Shown: positions 36,390-46,308 of the stretch, piece after piece
How the letters are laid out: every line of letters begins with the position of its first letter
How positions within the stretch are numbered: the first letter of the stretch is position 1
Origin: Russula earlei
Lineage: Eukaryota; Basidiomycota; Agaricomycetes; Russulales; Russulaceae
NCBI GenBank assembly: GCA_025769875.1
Contig: JAGFNK010000217.1
Coordinates: forward strand, 18,530 to 82,529
DNA: 64,000 nucleotides
Direction of reading: 5' to 3'
Translations under genes and position numbers: made by a program
The notes under the pieces: generated by a model
Database searches by the model: none
What the model was told of the DNA's origin: nothing
Seen by the model: the letters and a program-made list of their open reading frames with translations, nothing else

Positions 36390-38002
36390 ATGTCTGCGCT
36401 TGCGTTTACTCGTATTCTCTACAGAGGTACTCTCATTCCATGTCCTCTTTGCCTTGCTATCCTTATTTCTCCCTCGTTAGGTCTTCACAGTTCTGCTCGT
36501 CGTAATGCGCTCACAAAGATGACCATGCCTGCCATGAGTCCGACGATGACAGAGGGTGGAATCTCGGCGTGGAAAAAAGCGGAGGGGGAACCTTTTTCTT
36601 CTGGCGATGTCCTTCTCGAGATTGTATGTCCATCCCTCTTAGACTCTTGCCAGGGCGTAACGGCGCGTTCTTGCAGGAAACCGACAAGGCTGTCATTGAT
36701 GTTGAAGCACAAGAAGACGGCCTTCTCGCTAAGATTGTCGTATGTAACAATCCTGTCATCGTACTCACACCTTCGTATTCACGCGTCCACGTCTTAGGCT
36801 CCAGACGGATCGAAGAATGTCTCCGTCGGTAGCACTATCGCCATTCTCGCAGAGGAGGGCGACGACCTTTCTGGTGCTGCAGAGTTGGCTGCTAATGCCA
36901 CAAAGGAAGCGTCTCCTCCTCCCAAAGCGGAAAAGACTCCTGAGGCTCCGAAAGTCCCAGAGCCTTCAAAGGGATCATCCCCCCCCTAGTACGTCGTCGA
37001 AACCCGAGCTCCCGAAAGGCGACCGCATTTTCGCGTCGCCCTATCGCCAAAAAAATTGCTTTGGAGCGTGGCATCCCCTTGTCGAAAGTCAAGGGCACCG
37101 GCCCTGATGGCCGTATCATCCGCGAAGACGTTGAGAAGTACAAACAACTCGAACCTGGCGTCATCCCATCAACACCTGCGGACTCTTCTGCAGACTACGT
37201 GGATATCCCTCTGAGCAGCATGCGCCGCACGATCGCCGCTCGTCTTGCAGAATCGAAGGTTCAAGCGCCGCATTACTATTTGACTGTCGACATCCAGATG
37301 GATAAAGTTCTTAAACTACGTGAAGTATTCAACAAGTCCTTGGCCGACAAGGGGGCGAAGCTTAGTATCAATGACTTCGTTGTCAAAGCAGTGGCCAAAG
37401 CGCTTGAGGACGTGCCAGAGGCCAACTCGGCGTGGTTAGGAGATACTATTCGGCAGTAAGCTCATCAATGTGTATATCTTTAGGCGTCTTGATTTAAATT
37501 CTCTGGATTAGGTACAAGAAAGCTGACATATCAATCGCTGTGGCCACACCAACCGGGTTGATCACGCCAATTGTAAAAGATGTCGGCTCGAAGGGTCTAG
37601 CAACCATATCCGCGGAAGCGAAGGCCCTTGCGAAGAAAGCTCGCGATGGCAAGTTATCTCCCCACGAGTACCAGGTAGGCAATAGGTTCTATGTTGGTTT
37701 TACTCGATCCGACCAAACATACATCTTGATAGGGTGGCACGTTCACGATTTCGAATCTCGGCATGTATGACATTTCCCATTTCACCGCTATCATCAATCC
37801 TCCGCAATCGTGCATTCTTGCCGTTGGATCGACTAAGCCTTCCCTCGTTCCCTCTGCGGAAGACGAACGTGGTTTCAAGACTGTGAATGTCTTGAACGTT
37901 ACCTTGAGCAGTGATCACCGTTCCGTTGATGGTGCGCTCGGTGCCCGGTGGTTGACCGCCTTCAAGGGCTATTTGGAGAACCCACTGACGTTTATGCTCT
38001 GA
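36390..38002 (+). CDS. LAT1: Pyruvate dehydrogenase E2 (dihydrolipoamide acetyltransferase)
   Basis: A short mitochondrial-type leader ([12 protein letters not shown]) is spliced to the lipoyl domain: [19 protein letters not shown], with the lipoyl lysine in [12 protein letters not shown]. The E3-binding domain follows ([20 protein letters not shown]), then the catalytic domain: [40 protein letters not shown] and the active-site [12 protein letters not shown]. It is about 445 aa and transfers acetyl groups to CoA in the mitochondrial complex. Two +1 shifts break the frame: an eight-C run at 36979-36986 (in-frame TAG follows) and an extra T at about 37042 inside the E3-binding motif. The region between cannot be intron because it encodes conserved sequence. 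Confidence 0.92.
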
Positions 38003-38245
38003 GCGTCTTAAAAGGCGTGGGCTTGATAGATTATTATGATCTGCCTGTCCCCACATAGATTTTTATATCCTCACTAACGGTCTAATTCATACTCATGGTA
38101 TTTATCCCCTGGGAAACGACACTTTACTTATTGTGTGACCTACCCCCAGCGTAGAGGTGAATCACGCAGTGAAAGAACACTGAGGGTAGTCTCGTGACAG
38201 CCATATTTTACATCCGTTGTCTTCATAGTCTCCCTCTGACCTCTA

Positions 38246-39710
38246 ATGCCAACGCGGGCACGCAAATCACCGCTAAAGAAACCAGGTACGGGTGCTTCAT
38301 GCTTTGACCATTACTTCAAGTCAGCTCAGGTTTTGTTGATCGCAGAACGGCCTTACCTCGCCCTCGGACTCGAGGGTTCTGCGAATAAGCTCGGTGCTGG
38401 GGTGATACGGCACGAGATAGATGGATCGTCAACGGTGCTTTCAAACGTTCGGCATACGTACATCACACCTCCTGGAGAAGGCTTCCTTCCCCGCGATACA
38501 GCCATACACCATCGACAGTGGGCCCTCAAAGTCATCGAGGATGCCTTTACGAAGTCCGGCATCAATATCCACGACTTGGACTGCATCTGTTACACCAAAG
38601 GGCCCGGCATGGGAGCCCCGCTGCAATCGGTTGCCTTGGTTGCCCGCACACTCTCACTTCTCTACGACAAACCGCTCGTAGGCGTGAACCACTGCGTCGG
38701 CCGTGAGTGCTCCAAACGATGCATCGGTCCGCACTCGGACCTACCCTGACCCAGAACGGCCAAGACAGACATCGAGATGGGCAGAGAGATCACCGGTGCC
38801 CAAAATCCCGTCGTGCTCTACGTCTCTGGCGGGAACACCCAGGTGATCGCGTACTCGCGTCAGTGCTATCGGATCTTTGGCGAAACGTTGGACATCGCCG
38901 TCGGAAACTGCTTGGATCGGTTCGCGCGGGTGATAAACCTCAGCAACGATCCGAGCCCGGGTTACAACATCGAGCAAGAAGCCAAAAAGTACGTGTGTGC
39001 GTGTGTGCGTCATCGGAAGGTGGGAGAGGAGGCACGATCAACTATCTAACGCCGTTTTCGCACAGAGGAAAGCGTTTTGTGCCCTTGCCGTACACCACGA
39101 AAGGCATGGATGTCAGCCTCTCCGGGATCCTGACGGCCACAGAGGCGTTGACGTACGACAAGCGCTACCGGCCAAACGACCCATCCCAAGGCGAGGCGGA
39201 TGAAGGCTGCTTCACCCCCGCTGATCTGTGTTTCTCCCTCCAAGAGACCGTTTTCGCCATGCTCGTGGAGATAACGGAGCGAGCGATGGCCCACATTGGG
39301 AGCAAAGAGGTCTTGATCGTCGGTGGCGTCGGCTGTGGGTGCTCTTCGCACCAATCCGGCGTTGTCATCAGCTGAGCCGATAACAGCGAACGTAAGGCTT
39401 CAGGACATGATGGGCATCATGGCTGAGGAGCGCGGAGGGAAGGTGTTCGCTACCGACGAACGGCGAGCCTCTCTTTTCTGTCACGCCATCTGTACGGATC
39501 TGACGGGTACCGCGGCGTAGCTTTTGCATCGATAACGGCATCATGATCGCCCAGGCCGGACTGTTGAGTTACCGCATGGGCTTCCAAACACCTGTAGCGA
39601 ACAGTACATGCACTCAAAGGTTCTTTTCCTCGCGCTTGTTGAAAAAGCGGAATTCTAAACTCGTGGACAGATTCAGAACGGACGAAGTGCATGTGGCATG
39701 GAGAGCCTAG
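38246..39710 (+). CDS. KAE1: KAE1/OSGEP, tRNA t6A synthase subunit
   Basis: After the first intron the protein reads [20 protein letters not shown], then [32 protein letters not shown] and NHCVG joined to [10 protein letters not shown], which supplies the two metal-binding histidines. [73 protein letters not shown] and [12 protein letters not shown] follow, matching Kae1 end to end. It is the catalytic subunit of KEOPS, which makes t6A on ANN-decoding tRNAs. The intron after ATDER appears to use a GC donor (G|GCGAGC at about 39468), because splicing there restores the conserved DERFCIDNG. The final intron is inside CTQR/FRTDE. No frameshift was seen. Confidence 0.92.
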
Positions 39711-39764
39711 TGTAACATATGAGCCTGAAATTTTCGACAACATTCTGTTATGAAACGGAAGATT

Positions 39765-40870
39765 CTAGTTGGCCACATTTGCCAGAAGCAGTTCTCGTGT
39801 CTCGGGGTCATCCTCTAGTTCGTTGATTAGACTGTCGAAGCATTCCCACCACCACTTGTCCACCTCAGTCATGTCCCCGACAATGTCTCCTTCCCGGACC
39901 CTCGCGTTCCACGGTTTGTCCGAGAGGATGTAGTGAAGACATCGCACTTCTTCATCGCGCCATATGTTCTTGTGGATCACTCTCAGTGTCTTCAACGCGT
40001 TGTAAACCCAGGGCAGTGGTTTCCATCTCCCCTGGAAAAAGGCTGCGAGGGCATCCTGATCGGGAAAGATAAATGTAGGAACAAGCGGTGACTCGCGGAG
40101 GAAATCTACGATTGCTCTTGCAAGCGTCGCTGAAGGCGTGAGAACGACGAGGCCCGAGTTCAGGAGGGTGTGGGGACGAGGGCTGGATGGCTGGATCGAC
40201 AATGGCTGGGTGTGACCACTCGGATGAACAAGGGGCGTATACGGGCAATTCGTGGGGATCCTATCTCGCGTCGGCCCCAGGGCAGGAGATAGATGTAGCG
40301 GAATACCCACCAATCAACTGGATAATGAGCGAATTTCCTAGGGTTGCATGCGCACACATGTGCTGCTGCTATCCAGTCCGCGGGTAGGCCTATTTCCATC
40401 AGTTCGTCCATGTTGCGCAATACAAGCATGTCGGAGTCCATCAATACGACTCGCTGGAGCAAAAGAAGGCCCGGTCATTACACGCACACGGAGAGGTTTT
40501 TGGGAAGAAGACGAACGTCGAATTCAATCAATTCGAACACTCTTGGGGGCGCAATTGAGTCATCCCCGCTCGGAAACGATTTGTACAACCCAACTTACCT
40601 CAGTTTTGACCAAGTATCTGCAAATCTCTCATCATGTGTGGCGAGAATAGAACCCCCCTCTGGTTGTAGCGGCTGAATCTCTCGGAACTGGACATTCCGC
40701 CTAGAGAGTGCGTCTCTGGTACGTTGCGGCAGCGTCGGGGTGACCAAAAGGACCAATGGGTATCGAGACGCAACCGATTTCAAGGATCGTTCGAGTGCTA
40801 ATGCGCCTGGAAGATATGAATCTTTTGTCAAAAGCGTAACATATGCTGCCTTTCTGGACATAGTCATCAT
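39765..40870 (-). CDS. GT8-family glycosyltransferase (glycogenin/galactinol synthase-like)
   Basis: The ATG at 40870 gives MMTMSRKAAYVTLLTKDSYL, then PGALALERSLKSV and YPLVLLVTP, the GT8 nucleotide-sugar fold. After two introns comes RVVLMDSDMLVLRNMDELM, whose DSD motif is the metal-binding DXD of the family. Later exons contain SGLVVLTPSATLARAIVDFL and FPDQDALAAFF, then WKPLPWVYNALKTLR. The product is about 320 aa and intact. It resembles the fungal galactinol-synthase-like or glycogenin-like group. No C-terminal glycogenin extension is present, so galactosyl or glucosyl transfer to a small acceptor is an inference. Confidence 0.82.
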
Positions 40871-41204
40871 TCATTGCCCAGGGGGCATCAAAATTTCCGA
40901 ACTTTGCAGAGGAAGTGACTGTCTCTGAATGATGCCAGGTTCAACGGGGATCGCGCTGCCTGCAGGCTCCCTGCAGGCTCCGGTCCAACATACGAACAAA
41001 CATCGCGAACATGCTACGTAAATCTGCGTCGTCCGGGGCGGCACAAGGTAGCCCGATGACAGTCACGCAAAAACAGGTTCAAGGCTGAGATCAATTCCAG
41101 TGACCTAGTTCCTAAGGCCAAGTATGCATTATCGTCCTACAATTGGTCATGGCATAGCGACGATAAAGATAAAGTGGCACATGACATGAACGATACATGA
41201 AAGG
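40871..41204. other. Intergenic region between the GT8 gene and RPS28
   Basis: It contains a two-copy tandem of CCTGCAGGCTC near 40958-40980. Otherwise I see only promoter or 3'-end sequence. Confidence 0.5.
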
Positions 41205-41588
41205 TCAACGGAGGCGGCTGGGTTGGGCAACGGTTATGCAACACGGCAGACACAAGTGCACTACGATAGACGTACCGTGCCTCGCGCTCACTTTCTAAAA
41301 GAGCCAGAATATCCTGCTCCCGCACGGGGCCTTTCACGTTCCGGATGATGGTCCGTGTGGTATCATCCAGAAACTCTACGCGAACTTGCGTGACACCTCC
41401 ACGAGAGCCAGTGCGCCCGAGGACCTGCCATCAGTCACACGCGGTTCGTCAGCGAGATAAATATACTGCCAAAGCAGACAAAAGAGGACCTTGATAACAC
41501 GGGCGAGTTTTACAGGAGCTTTTGAGGAATCCTATTTTTATGTCGTTAGAACACGCCAGAATTTATGATAGAGGACAGGACGTACCAT
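41205..41588 (-). CDS. RPS28: 40S ribosomal protein S28 (eS28)
   Basis: Four exons. The first is the ATG alone (41586-41588). The next three give [34 protein letters not shown] followed by [20 protein letters not shown] and [10 protein letters not shown], and the final RLR. The product is 68 aa, a full-length eS28. Introns begin GTACGT, GTCCTC and GTACGT. The protein sits on the platform of the small subunit near the mRNA exit. The high intron count for such a small gene is typical of ribosomal genes in basidiomycetes. Confidence 0.95.
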
Positions 41589-42314
41589 TGTCTTGTGAAA
41601 GAAAGGGACGAGTGCGAGTGAGACTGGTCGGATTGGTGGATGGATGGCAAATTGTAATCAAGGTTCAGAAATAAACAAAGTTCAGAGTCAGACTCGGTGA
41701 TCACCGATTCCACTTTGATTGATGGGTGATGGTGATGGGAGGGATTGATGGGATTAAATAGAGGGATCATCATGCCCCGCTATCGAACACCTTCTCTCTT
41801 TATACGTCGACTAATTTGTTGGTGCTGGTCAACAACGGTTTTTCTAGTATCATTTGTTCATACCCTGACCAGTCCACTGGCACGACTTTCAATGCGCGCT
41901 TCCGCTATTTTTGCTTTCTACATCGTCGTTGGCATCGCTGCGTCGTCCCCGATTACTTTAATACCTGCTATGTAAGCCAATCTTCAAATTTCGCTGCACC
42001 CCACGGGAAGTTGACTCTACCAATTGCAGAGCCCGTATCAAACGCGGGCCTGCAGGGTTCGAACGTAAAACCATACCTCTTGATATGCTAAAAAGTCAGC
42101 CGGTGAAGACGAACATGTTGAACAGTCCTGACCTGCGAGTGGCGTGATGATTCTACCGAGCAAGCTTCAGATGAGAACGGCGCTTCCACTGCCAATTCTG
42201 CCGCACCTGAACCCGCCATCGCCATCGCTAGTGGCGCCGCGTACAGGGGGGATTCCAACAAATGTATGGATGGGCGCAGTGTAGAAATTTGATGGGATAC
42301 GATTCTGATAGTTC
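41589..42314. other. Intergenic region before the retrotransposon block
   Basis: This is the promoter side of RPS28, running up to the copia insertion. The only possible gene is the weak small open frame at 41892-42147 listed separately. The copia element interrupts the sequence that continues after 48608. Confidence 0.5.
41892..42147 (+). CDS. Possible small secreted peptide
   Basis: The ATG at 41892 gives MRASAIFAFYIVVGIAASSP, which looks like a signal peptide. A GTAAGC...TTGCAG intron leads to a short basic exon, for about 66 aa in all. The following bases are also open in another frame encoding an acidic Ala/Ser/Glu-rich segment, so the 3' structure is unclear. There is no homology that I recognise; it could be chance. 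Confidence 0.25.
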
Positions 42315-42699
42315 TGTTGCGCAGCATAGAGCGCAGCTAACAGGCCAAGCAACCCACCTTAGAGGTTGTGCTGATGCTCAAGTGATATTGGGGTGTAGAG
42401 TGATGTGTATACTCATCTACATGTATGGTATTTATACCTCTATGACCCAGGGCTGTTCCTAAGTCCAAAAGAGGTGACTACAGGTGTCCACTATATTGTG
42501 CACTCAGTGATGCATGATGTGGAAATGTTCTAGATGCAGCATAAGGCTGCATCTTGTGATAGATAGCGTAGTATGCGTAACCCTATTGCCATAAGTGCAT
42601 ATACTAAAGTTCTGTCTAACACATAACATCTATGAGTGGATCTTGAACCTTGTATGAAGGTCTTCGCCTTCTTTGATCCGTTCTGGTTCTGGTTCAACA
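42315..42699 (-). repeat. 3' LTR of the copia element
   Basis: It runs TGTTGCGCAG to GGTTCAACA on the plus strand, with TG...CA ends. At 385 bp it is 11 bp longer than its partner (extra TGCTCAAGTGA). It holds a hairpin (GATGCAGC, a short loop, GCTGCATC). Most differences from the other LTR are C/T or G/A at CpG positions. Confidence 0.92.
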
Positions 42700-42713
42700 C
42701 TCCCCCTTGCTAA
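42700..42713 (-). other. Polypurine tract of the copia element
   Basis: The minus strand reads AGCAAGGGGGAG directly before the 3' LTR, the expected plus-strand primer site. Confidence 0.75.
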
Positions 42714-42748
42714 GTGCATCGGTAGATGCCGTGAGCATTTTCCCACAT

Positions 42749-44816
42749 TCAGGGGTAGAACGTTAGTCCTAATTGCTCCCTGAATTTGAGGAACTTGACA
42801 CGACCAAGGTTCTTGGTGAACATGTCGGCTGGGTTGTTAGCCCCTTCAATAAAGAATAGCTCCACCTGCTTGTTTTGTATGACTTCACGAATGAAGTGAT
42901 AGCGCAAATCAATGTGTTTGATGCACTTTTCTTGCACAGGGTTGGAGGCTAAGAATATTGAGCCTTGGTTATCACCGAACAGTGGAATAGGAGCAAGATA
43001 GATGCCAAGTTCTGTTAGTAAGGATTTAATCCAAACCAACTGTCTGCTCATGTCAGAGAGTGACATGTACTTGGCTTCTGTGGAGGAGAGCACAACTGTT
43101 TTCTGCGCTTGTGAGTTCCACAAAAATATTGCTCCAGCCAGGTTCACCATATAGCCTGTAGTGGACTTCCGATTTGTTGGATCAGAAGCCCAGTCAGAGT
43201 CAGCATATGCCATCAAGCCGCCATTAGATGGTCCATCATAGACCAAGGCATAATTGGTGGTTCCCAAGAGGTATCAGCAAATGTAGTATGCGCGATTTAA
43301 ATGATCCTCTGAGGGATTGGCAGCATGTTGCGACAACTTTGTGACAGCAAAGGCTATGTCTGGACGCGTTCCAAGCATTATGTATAGAAGTGATCCTATA
43401 ACTTGCTGGAATTTTGACCGCAAGGCTGGGTCAGCAGCAGAAGTGTTGGGAGAGGGGTGATAGCCCTCTGGTAGCAGAGTAGGAGCAGGGTTTGCATTAA
43501 GCAAGTCAAAATGCTGCAGCACTTTCCTTAGATATTCAGTCTGGTCCAGATGTATCTGGCTGGACTTGTGTATGATGCACATGCGTAGAAATTCTTGGGC
43601 ATCACCCAGATCTTGACATTCCCAGAGCTTCATGAAGCACTCCTTGGTTTTATTAATTTGTTTTTTGTCTGCTCCAAAGAAGAGCACATCATCAACATAG
43701 ATGATGGCTATGATGCTCTTGTCTTTACTAACAGACAGCCCAGAGTCAGACATAAGGTGAATAAGGCCGAGCGAGGCCATGGACTTGTAAAGGGCTTTCC
43801 ACCATGCAAGTGCTGCTTGCTTAAGTCCATATATTGCGCGTTTAAGGCACATGACTTTATGCTCTTGCCCTTTTATTTTGAAGCCCTTGGGCTGCTCCAT
43901 ATAGGGCTCTTCATCGAGCTCACCATAGAGAAAGGCAGTCTTGACGTCTAGTCCACTAATGTGCCAGTTTTTGAGCACTGCAAGCACAATCATCAAGCAG
44001 ACTGTCTCAAACCGTACCACAGGTGAGAATATTTTGTCATAGTCAATGCCTTCTACTTGGGAGAAGCCTTTGGCGACTAGTCTGGCTTTTTTACGACCAT
44101 CAGTCTTAAGGTTGAATACCCATCTATTTTTGATTATTTTGCGATCCTTGGGAGGATCAACTAGTTCAAAGACTTTGCGTCTGCAGAGGGATTCCAACTC
44201 CTCGCGACAAGCATCTTTCCACTCCTTTTGGAGTTCACTTGGCATTCGCAGAATGTCCCTAAAGGTCCATTCGCGAATCTTCGCAGTGTCAGGTACTTCT
44301 GAACTTAGTGGGACTGCTTGGGCGAGCAGATAGTTCAGAAATTTGACTCCCTCTTCCCTTGCAAGACGTAGAATGTCTTCTACCTCATCCTCAGAGGCTT
44401 GCAGCAGTTGATCATCAAGGACAACAGGAGGGTAAGGGCCTGGTGCGGCCAATCCTGACGTACTATCCTCACCAGAGCTACCGGGTTGGTTTTCTGTCAT
44501 TGTTCTCCATGTGCGTGTGCGCCAAACGTCTTTTTCCACTTCTGTGGGGTGTCTGCATTCACCATAGACGTTGCCAGGATGGGTAGGTACTTTCCTCAAC
44601 TGCTGAGACCTTCGAAGAGGTACAGGTTCTTCAACAGGAGGAGGGGATGGTGTAGGAGGGATGGGCGTTTGCTCATGTTCCTCTTCTTGTGGCGCCTGTA
44701 TAGGCTGCTCATCGTCCTCACTTTTGATTGTAGGGAATGGGTTGTCAACACCAGGAATGGTGTCTTCGACAGGTTGTTGCGGTAGTTCCTCATGTGGTTC
44801 ATTAATCTGCATGGTA
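42749..44816 (-). pseudogene. copia reverse transcriptase-RNase H (one premature stop)
   Basis: The N-terminal part is a Pro/Glu-rich linker. The reverse transcriptase has KNRWVFNLKTDGRKKARLVA, GLDVKTAFLYGELDEEPYME and the catalytic IIYVDDVLFFG. RNase H follows with YADSDWASDPTNRKSTTGY, SSTEAKYMSLSDMSRQLVWI and RYHFIREVIQNKQVELFFIE. A TGA at about 43268-43270 (YIC-stop-YLLGT) separates them where CGA would be expected, a simple C-to-T change. Everything else is open for about 685 codons. The solo LTR at 44822 detaches this part from the integrase. Confidence 0.9.
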
Positions 44817-44821
44817 CCTTT

Positions 44822-45435
44822 TGTTATGGCGTTGCGGTTGTAAGAGCGTTAGCTCAAGGTTCAGTGGGGCCAAGTCCCTGTGACTTGGTTCAAAGGTTCA
44901 GTGGGGCCGGCTCAAAGAGACTGGATCAAGGGTTTAGTGTCTCAAGGCTGAGTCAGACAATGACTCAGTCTGCAGACAGAGTCAATCTTCTGGTTTTACA
45001 GAAGAGGAGGACGATGAGAGAGAGGTAGAGGAGGAAAAGGAACACAAGGGTCCCTTGAGGTGTGCTTAGGTCAAGCAAGGTGTAAGCCAGCACAAGCAAG
45101 TTGTGATTGAGAGTGTATGCAGGGCAAGGGATGCGACAGGAGATGGGACAAAGCTAAGCTTGGGGCATTCCCCAGCTTCTACAGGTGCTTAAATACTGTA
45201 TCTAGTGAGGCTGTACAGTACTATATGTGGGACAATAGATAGTGCTAAACTAATAGCAAAAGGAGCTCGAACAATAGACAAAACACAAGGATGAAACAAT
45301 AGGTGAAACACAAGGAGGAAACAATAGGGACTGTCGCATCAAGGGATGAAATGGTAACCAAGGGGACGAGGGTGAAGGTAAGGAACAATAAGGGGTGTTT
45401 TTAGGGATGAACTGAAGGAGGGGTAGATCATAACA
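44822..45435 (-). mobile_element. Solo LTR of the young chromovirus family, inside copia pol
   Basis: A 614-bp sequence with TG...CA ends matches the LTRs at 54973 and 62084 along its length. It is flanked by CCTTT on both sides (44817-44821 and 45436-45440), a clean 5-bp target duplication. No internal region is present, so it is the product of LTR-LTR recombination. The copia open frame continues directly across the empty site. Confidence 0.9.
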
Positions 45436-46299
45436 CCTTTAGTGCATGCTTTGTCGCATTTGGGGTACAGGGTCTCATTGTACAGGGCGGTTGCATTTGT
45501 GTAAAGTGTGTTATTTGGGAGCCTCATGAAGAGTGAGGCTTTGATTCCCTCAGTATGACCAAGGTAGATCATTAGCTCACTTTTAGGTGAAAGCTTATTG
45601 ACTCGACACTTTTCTGGTATGTGCACATATGCACCGCAACCAAATACTCTGAGGTGTGAGATATCAGGGACCTTGTTCTTTAGGACTTGGTAGGGTGTAT
45701 GCCATTGAAGGCGTCTGGCAGGTGTCCTATTGTAACAGTGTGTCCCATGATTCACTGCAAATTCCCACCAGGAGGGAGGTAGACAAGCTTCAAGGCGCAT
45801 CGCCTGAGCTTTGTCTATTACAGTGCGCATGAAGCGTTCTGCGCGTCCATTCTGTTGTGGAGTGTATGGGGCACTTTGCAGGATTTTAATTCCTTCGTCC
45901 TTTAGGACGTTATCAAAGGCCTTGGACTTGTACTCTCTGCCAGCATCGGACATCCACTCTTTGATTCCTGCTTTGTATTGGTTCTTGACCATAGCAAGGA
46001 ATTGCTTGACGGCCATTATGATACAACTTCACAGGGAAACTCTTAAGGTCCGAGTGAATACGCTCGAACGGTGCAGAGGCACGAGTTTCCGAAGGGGGGT
46101 GCGCAGATGCAGGCATTTTGCCTTGCATGCAGCCAGGACATACCATCTGTTCCTGAGGGATTTTCAGGTCTTCAGGGAGACCCTTGGTATGTGTCTTTGC
46201 ATGTGTTACGACATCCTTAGATGGGTGGCCAAGGCGTCAGTGAATGACATCATAATCTACTGCGTAGATAAGAGAATGCGCTTGCACACTTTCAATTGA
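45436..46299 (-). pseudogene. copia integrase (internal deletion)
   Basis: Motifs include MVCPGCMQGKMPASAHP (zinc-binding C-C), FERIHSDLKSFPVK, which bears the first Asp, EWMSDAGREYKSKAFDN with the second Asp, and YTPQQNGRAERFMRTVIDKA with the Glu. Between KSFPV and MAVKQFL the family normally has about 30 further residues (the FISFLDDYTS-type strand). These are missing here and the frame shifts at about 46016, so the catalytic core cannot fold normally. The last codons before the solo LTR read KACTKG. Confidence 0.85.
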
Positions 46300-46308
46300 G
46301 GCGTCTAA

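Noticed and set aside
36979..37080. An intron to explain the stop in the E2 gene, using GTACGT after the C run
   Set aside because: Any such intron would remove the conserved E3-binding motif and would not restore the frame.
44822..45435. First taken as a MITE or small non-autonomous repeat because it recurs four times
   Set aside because: TG...CA ends, 5-bp target duplications and identity to the paired LTRs of 54973-62706 show that it is a solo LTR.
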